From Fibrobacter sp. UBA1313 (GTDB taxonomy: Bacteria > Fibrobacterota > Fibrobacteria > Fibrobacterales > Fibrobacteraceae), in NCBI GenBank assembly GCA_002307115.1, contig DBTP01000028.1, positions 1 to 9,145 of the forward strand: a stretch of 9,145 nt of DNA, read 5' to 3'. Both the position numbers and the translations under genes were made by a program. How positions within the stretch are numbered: the first letter of the stretch is position 1; each line of letters begins with the position of its first letter. Under the pieces are notes generated by a model, which saw only the letters and a list, made by a program, of their open reading frames with translations, searched no databases and was not told the origin of the DNA. This document shows, piece after piece, positions 6,511 to 9,145 of this stretch.

Positions 6511-7849
6511 CAATTTTAGAGGGGAGTATGTGGGAGGCGATCCAAACACGGATCGCTTCTTCTGCTTGTTCTGCGAGAACTGATTTTTTGTCTTTCTTTC
6601 TGTAATTCAATTCGAGCACATGGGGGAGCAAGCCGAAGTTAAAATTCATGGGTTGAAAGTCTTTGTTGGGACTCACCAATTGCCGCATCAAAGAACCGAT
6701 GCAACTTTCTTCAGGGAGCGGAAGCGGGGCTCCGTGAACCAAAGTCTGAGCCATGTTCCACGCTGCATACCATCCGGTGGCAATCGCCTCTGTGTAGCCT
6801 TCGGCACCAGTGATTTGTCCTGCGAACCAAGTCGGTGGAAGGCCCTCTGCACACGGAAGTTCCGGGCGCAAACGGAGTGTCTCTGTGAGGAGTTTTGGGC
6901 TTTCGATAAAGGTGTTGCGGTGCATACAGCCGAGGCGCGCAAAACGTGCATTTTTGAGTGCGGGCACCAAGGTGAAAATTTCCTTTTGCGTACCCCATTT
7001 GAGGCGCGTTTGGAACCCCACCATATTAAAAAGCGTTTTCTGAGCATTTTCAGCGCGGAGTTGGATCACGGCATGCCACTTTTTGCCGTTGTTCCCGAGT
7101 CCCAAACCTACGGGTCGCATGGGCCCAAAACGCAGCGTTTCTGTGCCTCGGCGCGCCATTTCCTCTACGGGGAGGCAACCTTCAAAGAGTTCATTCTTTT
7201 CATAAGGGCGAGGTTCAATGGATTCCGCTTCGCGTAGTTTTGTAACAAAGAGATCGTACGTTTCTTTGTCGAGGGGGCAGTTGATAAAGTCGGCGGTTTC
7301 CCCTTTTTCCCAACGGTTCAGGTAAAAGGCGCGCTCCATATCGATGCTGTCGGCTTCAATCACAGGGGCAATTGCATCAAAGAAATGCAACCGTTCGCTC
7401 CCTAAACGTTTAAATATATCGTCTGCAAGAGCATCGCTCGCGAGTGGGCCTGCGGCGACGAGGGTGGGGAAGTCCCCTTCTAAACTGATGACCTCGTCGC
7501 GGTGGAGCGTAATTTTTGAGGTACTTGCGATGAGACCTTCCACAGAGTCGCTGAAAATTTCGCGATTCACCGTGAGCGACTCTCCCGCAGGCACTTTGGC
7601 TTCTTCTGCGGCTTTTAAAAGAAAACTTCCGAGAAGGCGCAGTTCATTCTTGAGAAGGCCGTGGGCAGAGGTCATTCCCATGCCTTTAAAACTATTGGAA
7701 CAAACTAATTGGGCGAGCTTTCCATCGCGGTGCGCGGGCGTTTGCCGCCCTGGGCGCATCTCATAGAGATCCACATCAAAACCTCGGGAAGCAAGCTGCA
7801 AAGCGGCCTCGCAGCCAGCAAGTCCACCGCCGATCACGCGTACGCGCAT
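6494..7849 (-). CDS. trmFO: Methylenetetrahydrofolate-tRNA-(uracil-5-)-methyltransferase TrmFO
   Basis: This 451-residue cytosolic flavoprotein makes 5-methyluridine at position 54 of tRNA, using methylenetetrahydrofolate as carbon donor and reduced FAD as reductant. The N-terminus has the FAD-binding VIGGGLAGCEAA (about 5-16). Family signatures are LVCSNSF (48-54, Cys50), LLKNELRLLGS (65-75), EGCLPVEEMARRG (223-235, Cys225), RFGPMRPVGL (240-249), GQITGAEGYTEAIATG (344-359) and PMNFNFGLLP (400-409). Cys50 and Cys225 line up with the two conserved cysteines described in the Bacillus enzyme (Cys53 and Cys226). Length is normal for the family. An AAGGTG ribosome site (7859-7864) sits 9 bases before the ATG, and the gene starts 3 bases after the Smg-like gene. 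No truncation or frameshift is seen. Confidence 0.97.
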   Translation of the reverse strand: MRVRVIGGGLAGCEAALQLASRGFDVDLYEMRPGRQTPAHRDGKLAQLVCSNSFKGMGMTSAHGLLKNELRLLGSFLLKAAEEAKVPAGESLTVNREIFSDSVEGLIASTSKITLHRDEVISLEGDFPTLVAAGPLASDALADDIFKRLGSERLHFFDAIAPVIEADSIDMERAFYLNRWEKGETADFINCPLDKETYDLFVTKLREAESIEPRPYEKNELFEGCLPVEEMARRGTETLRFGPMRPVGLGLGNNGKKWHAVIQLRAENAQKTLFNMVGFQTRLKWGTQKEIFTLVPALKNARFARLGCMHRNTFIESPKLLTETLRLRPELPCAEGLPPTWFAGQITGAEGYTEAIATGWYAAWNMAQTLVHGAPLPLPEESCIGSLMRQLVSPNKDFQPMNFNFGLLPHVLELNYRKKDKKSVLAEQAEEAIRVWIASHILPSKIEKITP

Positions 7850-7852
7850 CGC

Positions 7853-8299
7853 TTAGTTCACCTTCATAAAGGTGTAATTCTGAATATTTCGATTCCAGGT
7901 TTTTGAAAGCGAATGCATCATCGTTTCGGGCAAAACCCCTTGCGGATCAATTTCCAGAAGCTCATCAATAATCTGTTCCCCTTGCATTTGGCTGACCATG
8001 CCGAAGCGGAGCGCTTCGAGGAATTCTCCATGCACTTTTGCAGGGATAAACTGTTCCTCGAATTCATGCAAAACCCGAGTCCGAATCAACTCCGGTTTAT
8101 GGTGCTCCAGATTTTCCATGGTCCAGATATCAATCGCTTTTAAAGTTTCTGGTCGAAGGGAATAGGTATGTAGCCTAGAACGGAACTTGTCCCAGTCCTT
8201 GCTACTTGTTTTTCCGATTTTGCGAACTTCTTTTAAAAAAGTAAGAACGGCCTCATAGGCATTTTGGCGATTGATGGATTCTGTTGTCTCTCTGCTCAT
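7853..8299 (-). CDS. Hypothetical protein, possibly Smg/DUF494-like
   Basis: A 148-residue soluble protein with no signal peptide or membrane span; it appears mostly helical and rich in charged residues. I do not recognise it with certainty. Its C-terminal part, FIPAKVHGEFLEALRFGMVS followed by GEQIIDELLEIDPQGVLPETMMHSL (about 84-131), resembles the Smg/DUF494 C-terminal pattern. That pattern is a GFL..L segment, a (R)E..I...L.LD segment, and a closing helix. In several bacteria a DUF494 gene lies close to trmFO, topA and dprA, which agrees with its place just before trmFO here. The N-terminal half shows no clear resemblance. The gene starts 6 bases after purH and ends 3 bases before trmFO, so it is probably co-transcribed with both. 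No clear ribosome site precedes the ATG at 8299. That the gene is real is well supported by packing and frame; the family name is tentative. Confidence 0.8.
   Translation of the reverse strand: MSRETTESINRQNAYEAVLTFLKEVRKIGKTSSKDWDKFRSRLHTYSLRPETLKAIDIWTMENLEHHKPELIRTRVLHEFEEQFIPAKVHGEFLEALRFGMVSQMQGEQIIDELLEIDPQGVLPETMMHSLSKTWNRNIQNYTFMKVN
7859..7864 (-). promoter_or_regulatory. Ribosome binding site for trmFO
   Basis: AAGGTG on the minus strand, 9 bases before the ATG at 7849, inside the last codons of the upstream gene. It supports the chosen trmFO start and tight coupling between the two genes. Confidence 0.5.
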
Positions 8300-8305
8300 G
8301 GGTTA

Positions 8306-9145
8306 TTAATGGCGGAAGTGGCGCATTCCTGTGAATACCATGGCAACACCGAACTTATCGCAGGCATCGATCACTTCCTGATCGTGTTTAGAGCCACCTG
8401 GTTGGACAATATAGCGAACGCCCGCAGAGTGCGAAGCATCAATGTTATCCGCAAAAGGAAAGAACGCATCGGAGCCGAGAACGACTTCCCCAAAAACTTT
8501 TTTGGTAAGCTGTTCCAAGGTCTCTCCTTCCGCAAGCGGCATACGGGCGACATTATCGCGGACGCGCGGCTGACAAAGGCGAAGATTGGAATCAATACGA
8601 TTGGGTTGACCTGGGCCAAGACCCATGATCTGGAAAAAGCCCGGCTTGTACTCGTAACCCATCACAATGGCGTTAGACTTCGCGTGCTTTGTGACGATCC
8701 AGGTGAAGCGAGCGAGGGCTTCTTTGTTCAGAGGAAATTTGGCTTGAGTGACGCATTCAAATTTGTCCCAAGTGCCGATATCGCGGTCTTGGACGAGCAT
8801 TCCACCGATGACATGCTTGTATACCTTACGGGCTTTGGGAGGTTCGATGTTTCCCACTTCCAAAATACGGATATCCTTGGATTTGTTGCAAAGAAAATCG
8901 AGGGCGTCCGCATCAAAAGCGGGAGCTAAAAGAATCTCAACGAAGCGGCCTTTCAAAAGCATCGCGGTTTTCAAATCGACCTTTGTGGTCACCGCAATCA
9001 CGGAACCGTAAGCAGATACCGGATCTCCTGCCCAAGCCGCTTCAAAAGCCTCATCCAGAGTTTCTCCTGTCGCAAGTCCGCACGGGTTCATGTGTTTCAC
9101 AATCACCACGGTAGGAACATTGCTGAATTCACGAGCCATCTCTAG
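8306..9145 (-). CDS. purH: Bifunctional purine biosynthesis protein PurH, C-terminal AICAR transformylase part
   Basis: The frame stays open to the right edge, so the N-terminal IMP cyclohydrolase domain lies outside the window. The 279 visible residues form the AICAR formyltransferase domain. It transfers a formyl group from 10-formyltetrahydrofolate to AICAR, the next-to-last step to IMP, in the cytosol. Motifs counted from the ATG at 9139, which is internal: VIVKHMNPCGLA with the catalytic Lys-His pair (about 13-24), DPVSAYGS (39-46), IGGMLVQDRD, KHAKSNAIVMGYE, GLGPGQPNRIDS, SDAFFPFADNIDASHSAGV, QPGGSKHDQEVI, and the family ending VFTGMRHFRH. The residues before that ATG (Leu-Glu) continue the family pattern, confirming a longer protein. 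Length from KHMNPCG to the end fits the family. It is followed after 6 bases by the Smg-like gene. Confidence 0.97.
   Translation of the reverse strand, partial: LEMAREFSNVPTVVIVKHMNPCGLATGETLDEAFEAAWAGDPVSAYGSVIAVTTKVDLKTAMLLKGRFVEILLAPAFDADALDFLCNKSKDIRILEVGNIEPPKARKVYKHVIGGMLVQDRDIGTWDKFECVTQAKFPLNKEALARFTWIVTKHAKSNAIVMGYEYKPGFFQIMGLGPGQPNRIDSNLRLCQPRVRDNVARMPLAEGETLEQLTKKVFGEVVLGSDAFFPFADNIDASHSAGVRYIVQPGGSKHDQEVIDACDKFGVAMVFTGMRHFRH

Noticed and set aside
6289..6519. 76-codon plus-strand frame in the intergenic gap
   Set aside because: It starts with TTG, has no clear ribosome site, shows no recognisable protein pattern, and reads through the hairpin into the trmFO 3' end.
8264..8929. 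221-codon plus-strand frame
   Set aside because: It is antisense to purH, whose conserved motifs prove the minus-strand reading; no family pattern appears in the plus-strand product.

Overview
The window looks like a piece of a Gram-negative-type bacterial chromosome. All seven genes I can support lie on the minus strand, so transcription runs from right to left. Two inner-membrane adaptor proteins of HlyD (membrane fusion protein) type imply a two-membrane envelope. The tRNA methylating enzyme is the folate/FAD type (TrmFO). I cannot fix the phylum from sequence alone, and nothing here gives a firm lineage marker. I see no tRNA, rRNA, CRISPR array, insertion sequence or phage gene.

Right part (6494-9145): a tight housekeeping run. 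It holds purH (C-terminal AICAR transformylase half only, cut by the window edge), a 148-residue protein that resembles the Smg/DUF494 family at its C-terminus, and trmFO. The gaps are 6 and 3 bases, so these are probably co-transcribed. They serve purine synthesis and tRNA uridine-54 methylation, both of which depend on folate.

Middle (6159-6493): a 335-base AT-rich gap with no convincing gene. It carries a candidate minus-strand promoter for the left operon. It also carries a candidate plus-strand promoter and a hairpin plus T-tract facing right, which together could define a small antisense or intergenic RNA of about 0.2 kb.

Left part (1-6158): the most interesting region, four tightly packed genes. 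(1) A membrane-anchored HlyD-like adaptor with an N-terminal cytosolic GAF-type sensory region. (2) A 721-residue fusion of a PqqD-like domain, a site-2-protease-type (M50) membrane metalloprotease with intact HEFGH and FDG motifs, and a HlyD-like adaptor. (3) A 662-residue SecA-like ATPase with both motor domains but almost none of the usual C-terminal half. (4) The start of a protein with a clear signal peptide, running off the left edge. Junctions are a 10-base overlap, a 5-base gap and a 4-base overlap, so this looks like one operon.

Taken together the left operon looks like a dedicated export or envelope-processing machine: a sensor-adaptor, a protease-adaptor that may recognise a peptide, and a private SecA-type motor. 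No ABC or RND pump is visible. The substrate and the outer-membrane partner are not in the window, although the truncated signal-peptide gene may be one of them. The joint function is inference; the domain content and gene packing are read directly from the sequence.
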